This document shows, piece by piece, positions 18,164 to 29,708 of a stretch of DNA of 64,000 bases. How positions within the stretch are numbered: position 1 is the stretch's first letter; every line of letters starts with the position of its first letter. Below the pieces are notes generated by a model that ran no database searches, was not told where the DNA came from, and saw nothing but the letters and a program-made list of their open reading frames with translations. A program made the position numbers and the translations under genes. Origin of the DNA: CAVQUE01 sp046290435. Lineage in GTDB: Bacteria > Actinomycetota > Acidimicrobiia > Acidimicrobiales > UBA8592. The stretch covers positions 6,424-70,423 of the forward strand of contig JBKAGO010000003.1 of the NCBI GenBank assembly GCA_046290435.1. The letters run 5' to 3'.

Positions 18164-19153
18164 ATGGCCGACAAGGAATCGCCCGATCGCAACCTGGCGA
18201 TGGAGCTCGTCCGGGTGACCGAGGCCGCGGCGATGGCCGCAGCCCGGTGGATGGGTCGAGGCGACAAAGAGGGTGCCGACGGGGCCGCCGTCGACGCCAT
18301 GCGCACCATGCTCGACTCCGTCCAGATGGACGGCATCGTCGTCATCGGCGAGGGCGAGAAGGACGAGGCGCCGATGCTGTACAACGGCGAGGTCCTCGGC
18401 GACGGTACCCCCATCCGCTGCGACGTCGCCGTCGATCCCATCGACGGCACCACCCTCACCGCGCTCGGACGCGCCAACGCCATCGCCGTGCTCGCCGTCA
18501 GCGACCGCGGCACGATGTTCAACCCCGGCCCGTGCGTCTACATGGAGAAGATCGCCGTCGGCCGCGACTGCGCCGGGGTGATCGACCTCAATGCTCCCAT
18601 CGCCGACAACCTCGCCGCCGTCGCGAAGGCCAAGGGCGAAGCGGTCCGCGACATCACGGTGGTCATCTTGGATCGCGACCGCCACATCGACATCATCCGC
18701 GAGGTCCGCGAGGCCGGCGCCCGTATCCGGCTCATCCCCGACGGCGACGTCGCCGGCGCCATCTCGACCGCGTGGGAGGACTCGGGCGCCGACGTCCTGC
18801 TCGGCATCGGTGGGACCCCCGAGGGTGTCATCAGCGCCGCCGCCCTGAAAGCGATGGGCGGCGAGATCCAGGGCCGGCTGTGGCCCCGCAACGAGACCGA
18901 ACGTCGGGCCGCCATGGACGAGGGCTACGACCTCGACCAGGTACTCACCACCGAGGACCTCATCAAGGGCGACAACTGCTTCTTCGCCGCCACCGGCATC
19001 ACCGACGGCGACCTGTTGCGCGGCGTCCACTACGGCCCCGACTCCTGCAGCACCCAGTCGCTCGTCATGCGTTCGAAGTCGGGTACCGTCCGGCTCATCA
19101 ACGGTCGCCACGTGCTCGACAAGCTGCGCGACTACGCAATCATCGACTACTGA
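18164..19153 (+). CDS. glpX: Class II fructose-1,6-bisphosphatase GlpX
   Basis: 329 residues, full length for the family. Metal and substrate motifs are intact: GEGEKDEAPML at 62-72, DPIDGTT at 91-97, GIGGTPEGVISAAALK and WPRNETERRAA. It dephosphorylates fructose-1,6-bisphosphate in gluconeogenesis and is the main FBPase of actinobacteria. A purine-rich ribosome-binding site (AGGTGAGG) precedes the ATG, and a TACCTT box at 18122-18127 suggests a ~30-nt leader, unlike the leaderless genes around it. The SDR gene follows 65 bp downstream. Confidence 0.97.
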   Translation: MADKESPDRNLAMELVRVTEAAAMAAARWMGRGDKEGADGAAVDAMRTMLDSVQMDGIVVIGEGEKDEAPMLYNGEVLGDGTPIRCDVAVDPIDGTTLTALGRANAIAVLAVSDRGTMFNPGPCVYMEKIAVGRDCAGVIDLNAPIADNLAAVAKAKGEAVRDITVVILDRDRHIDIIREVREAGARIRLIPDGDVAGAISTAWEDSGADVLLGIGGTPEGVISAAALKAMGGEIQGRLWPRNETERRAAMDEGYDLDQVLTTEDLIKGDNCFFAATGITDGDLLRGVHYGPDSCSTQSLVMRSKSGTVRLINGRHVLDKLRDYAIIDY

Positions 19154-19218
19154 GCCAGCCCCGCGTCGCGCCGATCGTCCGGCGCGACGCCGGGCGCTCT
19201 CACCGGGGGAACGACGAC

Positions 19219-20067
19219 ATGACCGATTTGGATGGCGCGCACGCCCTCGTGACCGGAGGCGGCACCGGTATCGGCCTGGGGATCGCCGAACGGCTGGCCC
19301 AGGCCGGCGCGGTCGTCACCATCGCCGGCCGGCGCATCGACGTCCTCGATGACGCAGCGGACGACCTCCGTGCGCGCACCGGTGCCCAGATCCGGGTCGT
19401 CGGCTGCGATGTCACCGACCCGGACCAGGTCGACGCCGCGGTCGCCCACGCTGCCGACGACACCGGCGCGCTGCAGATCGCGGTGGCCAACGCCGGGTTC
19501 GGCACGGGCGGGCCGTTCCTCGCCACCGAGGCCGACACGTTCCGCCAGGTGCTCGAGGTCAACGTCGTGGGCGCCTTCTCGACCATCAAATCGGCGGGCC
19601 TGGCCATGCGCGACGGCGGCGGATCGATCATCGCCATCTCCTCCATCGCCGGCGCACTCGGCGGCCGCTTCCGGGCGGCGTACGCGTCGTCGAAGGCGGC
19701 GCTCGACATGATGGTCCGCAGCGCCGCCGACGAGCTCGGCGGGTTCGGCATCCGCATCAACTCGATCCGCCCCGGCGTGGTGCGCTCCGAGGCCACCGCA
19801 TCGATGTTCGACAACCTACCCGAGGTCGTCGACGACTACCGGCGCCAGATGCCCTTGGGGTTCGTGGGCGAGGCCACCGATGTCGGCGACGCCGTCGTGT
19901 GGTTGGCCTCCGACGCCAGCCGGTGGGTCACCGGGCAGGCCATCGCGGTCGACGGCGGCCACACCCTGCGTCGAGCCCCCGACCTGGAGGGTCCGCTACG
20001 AGCCCGTATGGGCGAGGAGGTCTACACCCGGTTCGTGCGCCCCGGCTACGGTCCCAACGGCACCTGA
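19219..20067 (+). CDS. Short-chain dehydrogenase/reductase
   Basis: 282 residues with the classical SDR pattern: cofactor loop TGGGTGIG at 12-19, NAG at 91-93, Ser142 and the catalytic Tyr155-x3-Lys159 (YASSK). The C-terminal VTGQAIAVDGGHTLRRAPD region is typical of 3-oxoacyl-ACP-reductase-like enzymes, with an extra ~30-residue tail. The natural substrate is unknown. The ATG at 19219 follows GGGGGAACGACGAC with only a weak ribosome-binding site. Confidence 0.9.
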   Translation: MTDLDGAHALVTGGGTGIGLGIAERLAQAGAVVTIAGRRIDVLDDAADDLRARTGAQIRVVGCDVTDPDQVDAAVAHAADDTGALQIAVANAGFGTGGPFLATEADTFRQVLEVNVVGAFSTIKSAGLAMRDGGGSIIAISSIAGALGGRFRAAYASSKAALDMMVRSAADELGGFGIRINSIRPGVVRSEATASMFDNLPEVVDDYRRQMPLGFVGEATDVGDAVVWLASDASRWVTGQAIAVDGGHTLRRAPDLEGPLRARMGEEVYTRFVRPGYGPNGT

Positions 20068-20089
20068 TCCCGCGTACCCGGAGAGCCCC

Positions 20090-20905
20090 GTGGCCCCTGT
20101 CGTCGACACCAGCCGTTTCCGTATCGAGCCCGACACCGAGGTCGACCTCGCCCAGCGCGACGCCGACGTCGACGACGGCTGGTCCAAATCGGAGCTGAAG
20201 GACCTCGTCGAGCCCCTCAACGAGCGCCTCGAAGAGCTGCAGGAGCTGCTGTACGCCAACGGAAGTCACCGCCTGCTCGTCGTGTTGCAGGCCACCGACA
20301 CCGGCGGCAAGGACGGCACGATCCGCCACGTGTTCGACGGAACCAATCCCCAGGGCGTCAAGGTCGCGTCGTTCAAGAAGCCCAGCGACGTCGAGCTGGC
20401 GCGCGACTACCTGTGGCGGGTCCACCAGCACGTCCCGGCCGACGGCGAGATCACGATCTTCAACCGCAGCCACTACGAGGACGTGCTGATCGTGCGGGTC
20501 CACGAACTCGTTCCCGAGGAGCGGTGGTCCCGCCGATACCACCACATCCGCGAGTTCGAGCGACTCCTCGCCGACGAGGGCACCACCATCGTCAAGATCT
20601 TCCTGCACATCACCAAGGACGAGCAGAAGGACCGCCTGCAGTCCCGGCTCGACGAGCCGCACAAGCACTGGAAGTTCGCCAAGGGCGATCTGGCCGAACG
20701 GGCCCGCTGGGACGACTACCAAAAGGCGTTCGAGGCCATGTTGCGCGAGACCTCGACGCCGTGGGCGCCGTGGTACGTCGTGCCGGCGTGCGACAAGCGC
20801 TACCGCAACCTGGTCATCAGCCAGATCCTGGTCGAAACGCTCGAGTCATTCGACATGGACTGGCCCGAACCCGAAGACGGCCTCGACGACATCGTCATCG
20901 ACTGA
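20090..20905 (+). CDS. ppk2: Polyphosphate kinase 2 family protein
   Basis: 271 residues with the PPK2 Walker A variant TDTGGKDGT at 69-77, the Walker B region NRSHYED at 125-131 and the lid motif HKHWKFAKGDLAERARWDDY. PPK2 enzymes transfer phosphate between polyphosphate and nucleotides; the length and the short N-terminus suggest a one-domain enzyme acting on NMP or NDP, but the class cannot be fixed without alignment. The GTG at 20090 is 22 bp after the SDR stop and gives a family-like start (VVDTSRFRIEPDTEVDL). Confidence 0.93.
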   Translation: MAPVVDTSRFRIEPDTEVDLAQRDADVDDGWSKSELKDLVEPLNERLEELQELLYANGSHRLLVVLQATDTGGKDGTIRHVFDGTNPQGVKVASFKKPSDVELARDYLWRVHQHVPADGEITIFNRSHYEDVLIVRVHELVPEERWSRRYHHIREFERLLADEGTTIVKIFLHITKDEQKDRLQSRLDEPHKHWKFAKGDLAERARWDDYQKAFEAMLRETSTPWAPWYVVPACDKRYRNLVISQILVETLESFDMDWPEPEDGLDDIVID

Positions 20906-20953
20906 CCGACCGACGGCGACGAACTCGGGTGGGGGCCGGCGGACCCCGCAGCG

Positions 20954-21661
20954 TCAGTTCGCCGACTGATCGGGTGGGGTGAAGATCGACGACGTCGCCG
21001 CCGTGGAGGGATGCGCAGGCGCCGGTGCCGGTGCCGGCGAGACCGGAGCCGACACGCGCTGGGACTCGCGCAGGTCGATCAGGGTCTGGTCGATGACGTC
21101 GTCGCCGAGCGCGTCGGGCGACAATGCTGCGGTGTCGAGCGTCGATTCCATCGCCGCGAGGTCGCTGCGCAACGATGACAGCGCCGCAGCCATGTCGTGC
21201 TTGCGTCGCACGAGCGCCTGCAGTTCGGTGCGCGCGGACCGCAGCACCTCACCAGCCTGCTCGCGGACCCGCTGCTCGCCGTCGCTGCGCAACAGCTCCG
21301 CATGGTGCTGGGCGTCGCCCAGGACACGGTCCGCCTGTTGACGGATGGTGTCGGCCTGCTCGGTGGCAGCAGCGAGGACCTTGGCGGCTTCGATCTCGGC
21401 GTCGCGAAGCAGCTGCTCGGCCTCGGCCTCGGCCAGACGGCGCCGCTCGCCGACCTGGGCGTGGACATCGCGCAGCAGCGACGCCATCTCGGCGCCGGCA
21501 GCCTCGAGATCGACGTTGGCGCCTTCGGCTTCACGGACCCGCACATGGAGCGCCCGGTATTCCTCGGCGATCGCCCGCAGGAATCGGTCGACTTCTTCGG
21601 TGCGGTAGCCCCCACGCTTGACGGTCGAGAACGCAGCGCTCTCGATCTGCTCGGGTGTCAC
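20954..21661 (-). CDS. DivIVA domain-containing coiled-coil protein
   Basis: 235 residues. The N-terminal ~40 residues match the DivIVA membrane-binding motif (FSTVKRGGYRTEEVDRFLRA), followed by a long Ala/Glu/Arg-rich coiled coil to about 180 and a Pro/Ala-rich tail. In actinobacteria such proteins (DivIVA/Wag31 and relatives) mark curved membrane and organise polar growth or septation; this shorter one may be a paralogue. It is preceded by a good ribosome-binding site (GGAGGAA) before a GTG start. A TAGTGT at 21758-21763 could be its -10. Confidence 0.88.
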   Translation of the reverse strand: MTPEQIESAAFSTVKRGGYRTEEVDRFLRAIAEEYRALHVRVREAEGANVDLEAAGAEMASLLRDVHAQVGERRRLAEAEAEQLLRDAEIEAAKVLAAATEQADTIRQQADRVLGDAQHHAELLRSDGEQRVREQAGEVLRSARTELQALVRRKHDMAAALSSLRSDLAAMESTLDTAALSPDALGDDVIDQTLIDLRESQRVSAPVSPAPAPAPAHPSTAATSSIFTPPDQSAN

Positions 21662-21868
21662 GCTGGTGTTCCTCCGTGGGCTCGGGGATGGCCCATGCGC
21701 TGGGTCTGGGGAGATGGGTTCGACAGCGGTGAGGACACGCCGCCGCTTCGAGTGGCGACACTAGCAGCACGTCGCGGCCATGCCGGTGAGGCGAACGAGC
21801 CGACGCAGACCGACGCGGCTCCGCCATGACGGCAGTGGGCGCGGCCGAGCAGATCAGCTATCGAAGAT

Positions 21869-21887
21869 CGCCGCGACAGCCGCGGCG
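21869..21887 (-). terminator. Candidate hairpin after the atp operon
   Basis: CGCCGCG, loop ACAGC, CGCGGCG forms a perfect 7-bp stem about 32 bp past the atpC stop. There is no U-tract, so this is a weak call. The rest of the 257-bp gap to the DivIVA gene shows no other feature. Confidence 0.3.
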
Positions 21888-21918
21888 CTGCGCGGCCGAG
21901 CGACGGGTGCAGCGCTGC

Positions 21919-22314
21919 TCAGGCGTCGGCGCCGACGGCACGCAGCCGGGCCTTTGCCCGCCGCATGGCCGCCGTGGCCTCGACATCGCCGGCGTCGGCG
22001 GCCATGGCCGCCTCGGCACGGGCCAGCGCATCACGGGCGCGGGCGGTGTCGATGTTCTCGGCGAGTTCCGCCACGTCACACAGCAACGTGAGGTGATCAT
22101 CGGCGATCTCGATGAACCCGGAGTGCACGGCGATGCGCTGCTCGCCGCCCTCGGCCAGCGACAGGCGGACCACCGACGGCAGCAGCGTTCCGACGAAGGG
22201 CACGTGGCCGGCCTGGAACCCGATCTCGCCGTCGCTGGTGCGCGCCACCACCAGGGTGGCCTCGCCTTCGTAGACGGTGCGCTCGGGCGACACCAGCTGG
22301 ACGTGGAGCGCCAT
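21919..22314 (-). CDS. atpC: ATP synthase F1 subunit epsilon
   Basis: 131 residues: the N-terminal beta-sandwich (MALHVQLVSPERTVYEGEA, GEIGFQAGHVPFVGTLLP) and a C-terminal helical hairpin (about 85-131). Epsilon couples the rotor to F1 and in many bacteria damps ATP hydrolysis. It is the last gene of the operon, 3 bp after the atpD stop. Confidence 0.96.
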   Translation of the reverse strand: MALHVQLVSPERTVYEGEATLVVARTSDGEIGFQAGHVPFVGTLLPSVVRLSLAEGGEQRIAVHSGFIEIADDHLTLLCDVAELAENIDTARARDALARAEAAMAADAGDVEATAAMRRAKARLRAVGADA

Positions 22315-22317
22315 CGA

Positions 22318-23784
<1,467 letters not shown>

Positions 23785-23841
23785 CGTGTGCTCCTGATGG
23801 GAAACGCTGGGGTGGCGGTGCGACCGGCCATGACGGGCCGA

Positions 23842-25161
23842 TCAGTCCTTGGGATGGGTGTTGGCGAGGCTGAAACCGGCGGCTTCGGCCGACTCGGCCG
23901 AATCGAACCACACCTCGGCCTTGGTGACCGTATAGCTGCGGCTGTCGGGCCGGTGGTAGAGCATGGAATCGGCGTTGCCCTTGATGGTGAAGCCGGCCGG
24001 GGCGCTGCCATCGGGCAGTGGTTCGGCCGACCCGGCGCCGAAACGGCTCGTGACGGGCGCTGCCGAGGTTGCGGCACCGGCCTCGCCGGCGGACACCGTG
24101 TCGTCATCGCGGTCGATGACAGCGGTGGCCGAGGCGGCGGTGGCGGCACCGACACCGGAGGTGACCGGATCGAGGCCCTCGTGGTGGCGGATGCCGTGAT
24201 CGCCGCCGATGTGGCGCGAGGCGATGTGCTGGGTGCTCAGGTGGTCGAGCAGGAGATCCTCTTCGGAACCGCGGTCGTCGCCGAGGGCTTCGGCGCCACC
24301 GACGATCTCCATGATCTCGGTGGTGATGGCGTCCTGGCGGGCGCGGCTGAGTGCTCGACTGAGCTTGGTGATCAGCTCTTCGGCGTTGTCGGTTGCCGCC
24401 TTCATCGCCCGCTGGCGGTTGGCGTGCTCGGATGCCGACGCATCGAGCAGGGCCGAGAAGAGGCGGGACTCGACGTAGCGGGGAAGCAGCGCCGACAGCA
24501 CACCCTCGGGCGACGGCTCGAACTCGAACTCGGCCTTGGCGGTGCGCACCGCCGGCGGTGGCGACCACGTCGAGGCGCTCGAGCGGCAGGAACCGGCGCA
24601 CGGCCACCCGTTGGGTGCCCATGGAGACGAACTCCTGGTAGATGAGCACGACCTGGTCGACCTCACCGGACACGAACATGTCGCGGACCGTGATGGCGAC
24701 CTCACGAGCCTGCTCGTAGGTGGGGTTGTCGGTCATGCCCTCGAAGATGTGGGCGATGTCGTAATTGCGGAACCGGAAGTAGTCGCGGGCCTTCTTGCCG
24801 ATGCAGACCAGGCGGTACTCGCGGCCTTCGGTGAGGTCGGCCATGATCTCGCGCTCGGTGGCACGGATCACCGCGGAGTTGTAGGGGCCGGCCAGGCCAC
24901 GATCCGAGGTGACCGCGATGTAGGCCACCCGCTTCACTTCCTCTGAGCGACGCAGCAGCGGGTGATCGACACCAGTGCCCTGCGCTGCCAGATCCTCGAT
25001 GACGCCGGTGATGCGCGACGCATAGGGTCGGGCCTGGTTGGCTCGCTGCATCGCCTTGACCACGCGGGTCGCGGCGATGAGCTCCATGGCGCGGGTGATC
25101 TTCTTGGTCGACTTGACCGAGGTGATCCGGCGCTTGAGGGCGCGTTCTTGACCCCCTGGCA

Positions 25162-25162
<1 letters not shown>
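23842..25162 (-). CDS. atpG: ATP synthase F1 subunit gamma, frameshifted here, with C-terminal sunset-like domain
   Basis: The gene begins with the canonical gamma N-terminus (ERALKRRITSVKSTKKITRA) and stays in one frame to about residue 205 (RRFLPLERLDV). Gamma homology then continues in the +1 frame (AEFEFEPSPEGVLSALLPRY, MKAATDNAEELI and ITTEIMEIVGGAEAL). The switch must lie between about 24536 and 24575, a GC-rich stretch. Since gamma is essential to ATP synthase, a sequencing or assembly error is the simplest explanation. After the normal end, about 115 extra residues include GFTIKGNADSMLYHRPDSRS and AEVWFDSAESAEAAGF, matching the actinobacterial sunset-domain pattern. The GTG start at 25162 overlaps the atpA stop by one base. 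Confidence 0.85.
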
Positions 25163-26787
<1,625 letters not shown>

Positions 26788-26861
26788 GCTCTCTTCGCTT
26801 CGTGGTGGGTGCGGTGGTTCGCAGGTTCGGTGCTGGTGGGTCTGGTAGGCGGTGCAGGCGC

Positions 26862-27386
26862 CTAGAAGGCGTCACGCAACTGCGTGAGGCGGGAACGGAC
26901 CGAGCCGTCGAGGACGGTGTCACCGATCTGGGTGACGATGCCGCCGACGATGGTCGGATCGACCTGGACCTTGACGTCGAGTTCGCCGCCATGGGCTTTG
27001 GTGAGGGCCTCGGTGAGGCGGGTCTTCTGGTCGTCGGTGAGCTCGACGGCGCTGCGCACGATGGCGACCTGACGGTCACGACCCCGAGCGCTCATCTCGA
27101 CCACACGGTCGGCGATCTTGGGGAGATCGCCGGCGCGGCCGGTGGCGACGAGCATCGAGACGAGGCCCACCGCAGTGGTGCTGGCCCGGCCGCCGAGGAG
27201 ATCCTCGACGATCTGCTGGCGCCGGCTGGCCTCGATGCGCTGGTCGGTGAGGGCACCGCGCAGCTCGTCGTTGCCGTCGATGGCCCGGGCGAAGCGGAAG
27301 AGCTCGTCGGAGAGATCGTCGACGTTGTCCTCGGCCTCGGCCACCGACAGGATCGCCCGCGCGTAGTTGTTGATGCGGTCACTCAT
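26862..27386 (-). CDS. atpH: ATP synthase F1 subunit delta
   Basis: 174 residues with the OSCP/delta pattern: NNYARAILSVAEAEDNVDDL at the start and the C-terminal PTIVGGIVTQIGDTVLDGSV signature. Delta ties F1 to the b stalk. This is the short, unfused form, not the b-delta fusion of mycobacteria. Its ATG overlaps the upstream b-type gene by 4 bp; a 74-bp gap separates it from atpA. Confidence 0.95.
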   Translation of the reverse strand: MSDRINNYARAILSVAEAEDNVDDLSDELFRFARAIDGNDELRGALTDQRIEASRRQQIVEDLLGGRASTTAVGLVSMLVATGRAGDLPKIADRVVEMSARGRDRQVAIVRSAVELTDDQKTRLTEALTKAHGGELDVKVQVDPTIVGGIVTQIGDTVLDGSVRSRLTQLRDAF

Positions 27387-27916
27387 CTTGCGGCTCCGAC
27401 CTGGTCGATGTACTGGTCGATCAGCTGGCGCTGCGTGTCGTCGTCGAGACTCGACCGCACGACGTCCTCGGCCGCCATGAGCGTGCGCCGGTTGAGGTCG
27501 GCCTGCAGGTCGGCGGTGGCCTGGGCCCGCATGGCCTCGGCGTCGGCGGCAGCCCGGACACGAATGGCCTCGGCGTCGGCTGCGGCTTTGATGGCGGCGT
27601 CGGCCTTGAGCTTCTCGGCAGCGACCCGGGCCTCTTCGACCAGGCGGGCCCCATCGGCGTCGGCGTCACCGAGGCGCGACCGAAGGGCGGCGATCTCGGC
27701 GTCGGCCGCGGCCTGGGCCTCGGCGGCGGCGTCGAGCTCCGCACGGACCTTGTCGCCGTTGGCACCGAGCGCCTTCGACAGGGCGGGCCCACCCTTCCAG
27801 ATCATGAGCGCGAGCACGATCACGAAGGCGGCGCCACCGAAGTAGAGCTCCTTGGGGTCCGACGGGATGAACTGCCCGTTGGGCCCCTCGGCCGCGAAGA
27901 TCCACAAACCGGTCAT
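27383..27916 (-). CDS. atpF: ATP synthase Fo subunit b (second b-type subunit)
   Basis: 177 residues: one membrane helix at about 26-44 (LYFGGAAFVIVLALMIW) and a long Ala/Glu/Asp/Arg-rich coiled coil ending in a delta-binding helix (EDVVRSSLDDDTQRQLIDQY). It is the second of two consecutive b-like genes, so the peripheral stalk may be a b/b' heterodimer. ATGA overlaps with both neighbours. Confidence 0.9.
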   Translation of the reverse strand: MTGLWIFAAEGPNGQFIPSDPKELYFGGAAFVIVLALMIWKGGPALSKALGANGDKVRAELDAAAEAQAAADAEIAALRSRLGDADADGARLVEEARVAAEKLKADAAIKAAADAEAIRVRAAADAEAMRAQATADLQADLNRRTLMAAEDVVRSSLDDDTQRQLIDQYIDQVGAAR

Positions 27917-28506
27917 CGAAGGTCTCCTTGGAGTGCACGTTCGACTGCAGGGCGGGCGGTGCCGGCATCGACGGGCCGCCCGACGATGAGGCCCGCGGCA
28001 CCGGCAGCGACGTTCGCCATGTCGTCGGTCAACGAAGTCATCGCTCCCGTGCGGGCAGCCTCGAGATCGGCCACGGCACCCGCACGGATCTCGGCGGCCT
28101 CGGCCTCTGCGGCACCGACGACCTCGGCCCGATGGGCGTCGGCTTCGGCACGGGCCGCGTCGAGGATGGCATTGGCCTCGCTGCGAGCACCGGCCATGGC
28201 CGCGTCGTAGTCAGCCTGTGCGCTCCCCATGTCGGCCGACGCATTGTCGGCCGCATCGCGGGCTGCCGCGATCTTGGCCTCGCGCTCGGCGCGGACCTTG
28301 TTGATCGGCGGCAACAGCACGTACTTCATCGCCGCCCACAAGGCGACGAAGAAGATGAAGGCGTAGATCATGTCGACGCCGGTGGGCAACACCGGGTTGA
28401 CGGTCTCTTCCTCTTCGACTGCCTCGCCTTCGATCTCTTCGGCTTCGACGAACGCGAACAGCTCGTCGCCGACGATCTCGTCGAGCGTCAGGTCATAGAC
28501 CAACAC
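27913..28506 (-). CDS. atpF: ATP synthase Fo subunit b (first b-type subunit)
   Basis: 197 residues with an unusual acidic N-terminal extension of ~45 residues (EEIEGEAVEEEETVNP) before the membrane helix (about 47-65, MIYAFIFFVALWAAMKYVLL) and a coiled-coil stalk. PPINKVRAEREAKI after the helix is typical of b subunits. Preceded by AAGAGGAGCC, a strong ribosome-binding site. Forms the stator with the following b-type product. Confidence 0.9.
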   Translation of the reverse strand: MLVYDLTLDEIVGDELFAFVEAEEIEGEAVEEEETVNPVLPTGVDMIYAFIFFVALWAAMKYVLLPPINKVRAEREAKIAAARDAADNASADMGSAQADYDAAMAGARSEANAILDAARAEADAHRAEVVGAAEAEAAEIRAGAVADLEAARTGAMTSLTDDMANVAAGAAGLIVGRPVDAGTARPAVERALQGDLR

Positions 28507-28574
28507 GCATGGCTCCTCTTGGGCTCGGGGACCGGACCGTCAGACCTGTGGTCTGCAACGGAGGTCCGGGGTGA

Positions 28575-28853
28575 TCAGACGAACTTCAGGAGGATGAAGA
28601 CCACGAAGCCGATGAGGGCGAGGGCCTCGGTGAAGGCGACGCCGAGGAACATCGTGGTCTGGACCTGACCTGCAGCCTCGGGCTGGCGGGCGATGGCCTG
28701 CACGGCCTGGCCGACGAGGTAGCCGATGCCGAGGCCGGGGCCGATGGTGGCCACGGCGTAGGCGAGACCGGCCATGCCGGCGGCTTCGACGTTCTGCGCG
28801 TCAGCTGCGTCGACGCCCTGTTGGAGCTGGGCAAAGGTGGCGAGCATGCTCAT
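28575..28853 (-). CDS. atpE: ATP synthase Fo subunit c
   Basis: 92 residues, two membrane helices forming a hairpin. Helix 1 carries the Gly-rich motif (GPGLGIGYLVGQA), the polar loop is ARQPEA (56-61), and helix 2 has the ion-carrying Glu76 in FTEAL. The absence of the usual sodium-binding residues around it suggests a proton-driven rotor (inference). The ATG at 28853 follows AAGGAGACAG; an alternative ATG two codons later is possible. About 20 N-terminal residues precede helix 1, a little longer than in E. coli. Confidence 0.96.
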   Translation of the reverse strand: MSMLATFAQLQQGVDAADAQNVEAAGMAGLAYAVATIGPGLGIGYLVGQAVQAIARQPEAAGQVQTTMFLGVAFTEALALIGFVVFILLKFV

Positions 28854-28934
28854 TGGGGTATCTGTCTCCTTGGATTGGGCTGCGTCACCCCGACGAGGCG
28901 ACACACGGGTTGTCTTGGTGGGACGACTGGGTGA

Positions 28935-29708
28935 CTAGTGCGAGGGGTGCAGAGCGCCGCCGATGTACACGGCAGCGAGGATGGCGAACACGAACCCCTG
29001 GATGAAGCTGACGCCGATCTCGAAGGCGGTGAAGGCGATGAGGCCGGCGAAGGCGCCGATCCAGGGGACGATGAGCGCCGAAGCCTGGAAGGTGGCGATG
29101 CTCAACACGCCGAAGGTGACGAGCAGGATGTGGCCCGCCAGCATGTTGGCGAACAGACGGACCGCATGGCTGAAGGGCCGCACGATGAAGGTCGAGAGGA
29201 ACTCGATCGGCGTGATCAGGATGTAGAGCGCCTTGGGCACGCCGGGCGGGAACAGGACCTCTTTGATGTAGCCCCCGCCGTGGTGCTTGATACCCACCGA
29301 GATGAACATGGCCCAGCTGATCAGGGCGAAGACCAACGGCGGACCCATGCGGGCGTTGAGCGGCATCTGGAAGAACGGGATCACCTCGAAGAGGTTGCCG
29401 ATCGAGATGAACAGGAAGAACGAGATGAGCAGCGGCACGAACTTCTCGTAGCCGTGACCGATGCCGGGCTTGGCGATGCTCTCCTCGACGAACCGGACGA
29501 TGCCCTCGATGAAGGACTGGAACTTGCCCGGGATCATCTCCTTCTTGGAGACCGCGAAGGCGATGGTCGGCACGGCAAAGCAGATGACGGTGATCAGTCC
29601 GATCTTGTTGAAGCTGATCGCGTCGATGATGTTGGGCCACTCGACGAGGTTCTCGACCGGTGGGAAGGCGACGCCCCCACCCTCGGTTTCAGCGGCGAAG
29701 ATGCTCAC
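28935..29708 (-). CDS. atpB: ATP synthase Fo subunit a
   Basis: 257 residues with about six membrane helices. The essential stator Arg is Arg184 in HAVRLFANMLAGH, and the C-terminal helix holds IGVSFIQGFVFAILAAVYIG. It forms the proton half-channels. The GTG at 29708 overlaps the upstream atpI stop (GTGA). Confidence 0.96.
   Translation of the reverse strand: MSIFAAETEGGGVAFPPVENLVEWPNIIDAISFNKIGLITVICFAVPTIAFAVSKKEMIPGKFQSFIEGIVRFVEESIAKPGIGHGYEKFVPLLISFFLFISIGNLFEVIPFFQMPLNARMGPPLVFALISWAMFISVGIKHHGGGYIKEVLFPPGVPKALYILITPIEFLSTFIVRPFSHAVRLFANMLAGHILLVTFGVLSIATFQASALIVPWIGAFAGLIAFTAFEIGVSFIQGFVFAILAAVYIGGALHPSH

Noticed and set aside
21662..21918. tRNA-like GGGTTCGA near 21715
   Set aside because: No acceptor stem or D/anticodon arms can be formed around it.
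27383..28506. Two b subunits as a sign of phototrophy
   Set aside because: No photosynthesis gene is in the window; b/b' pairs also occur outside phototrophs.
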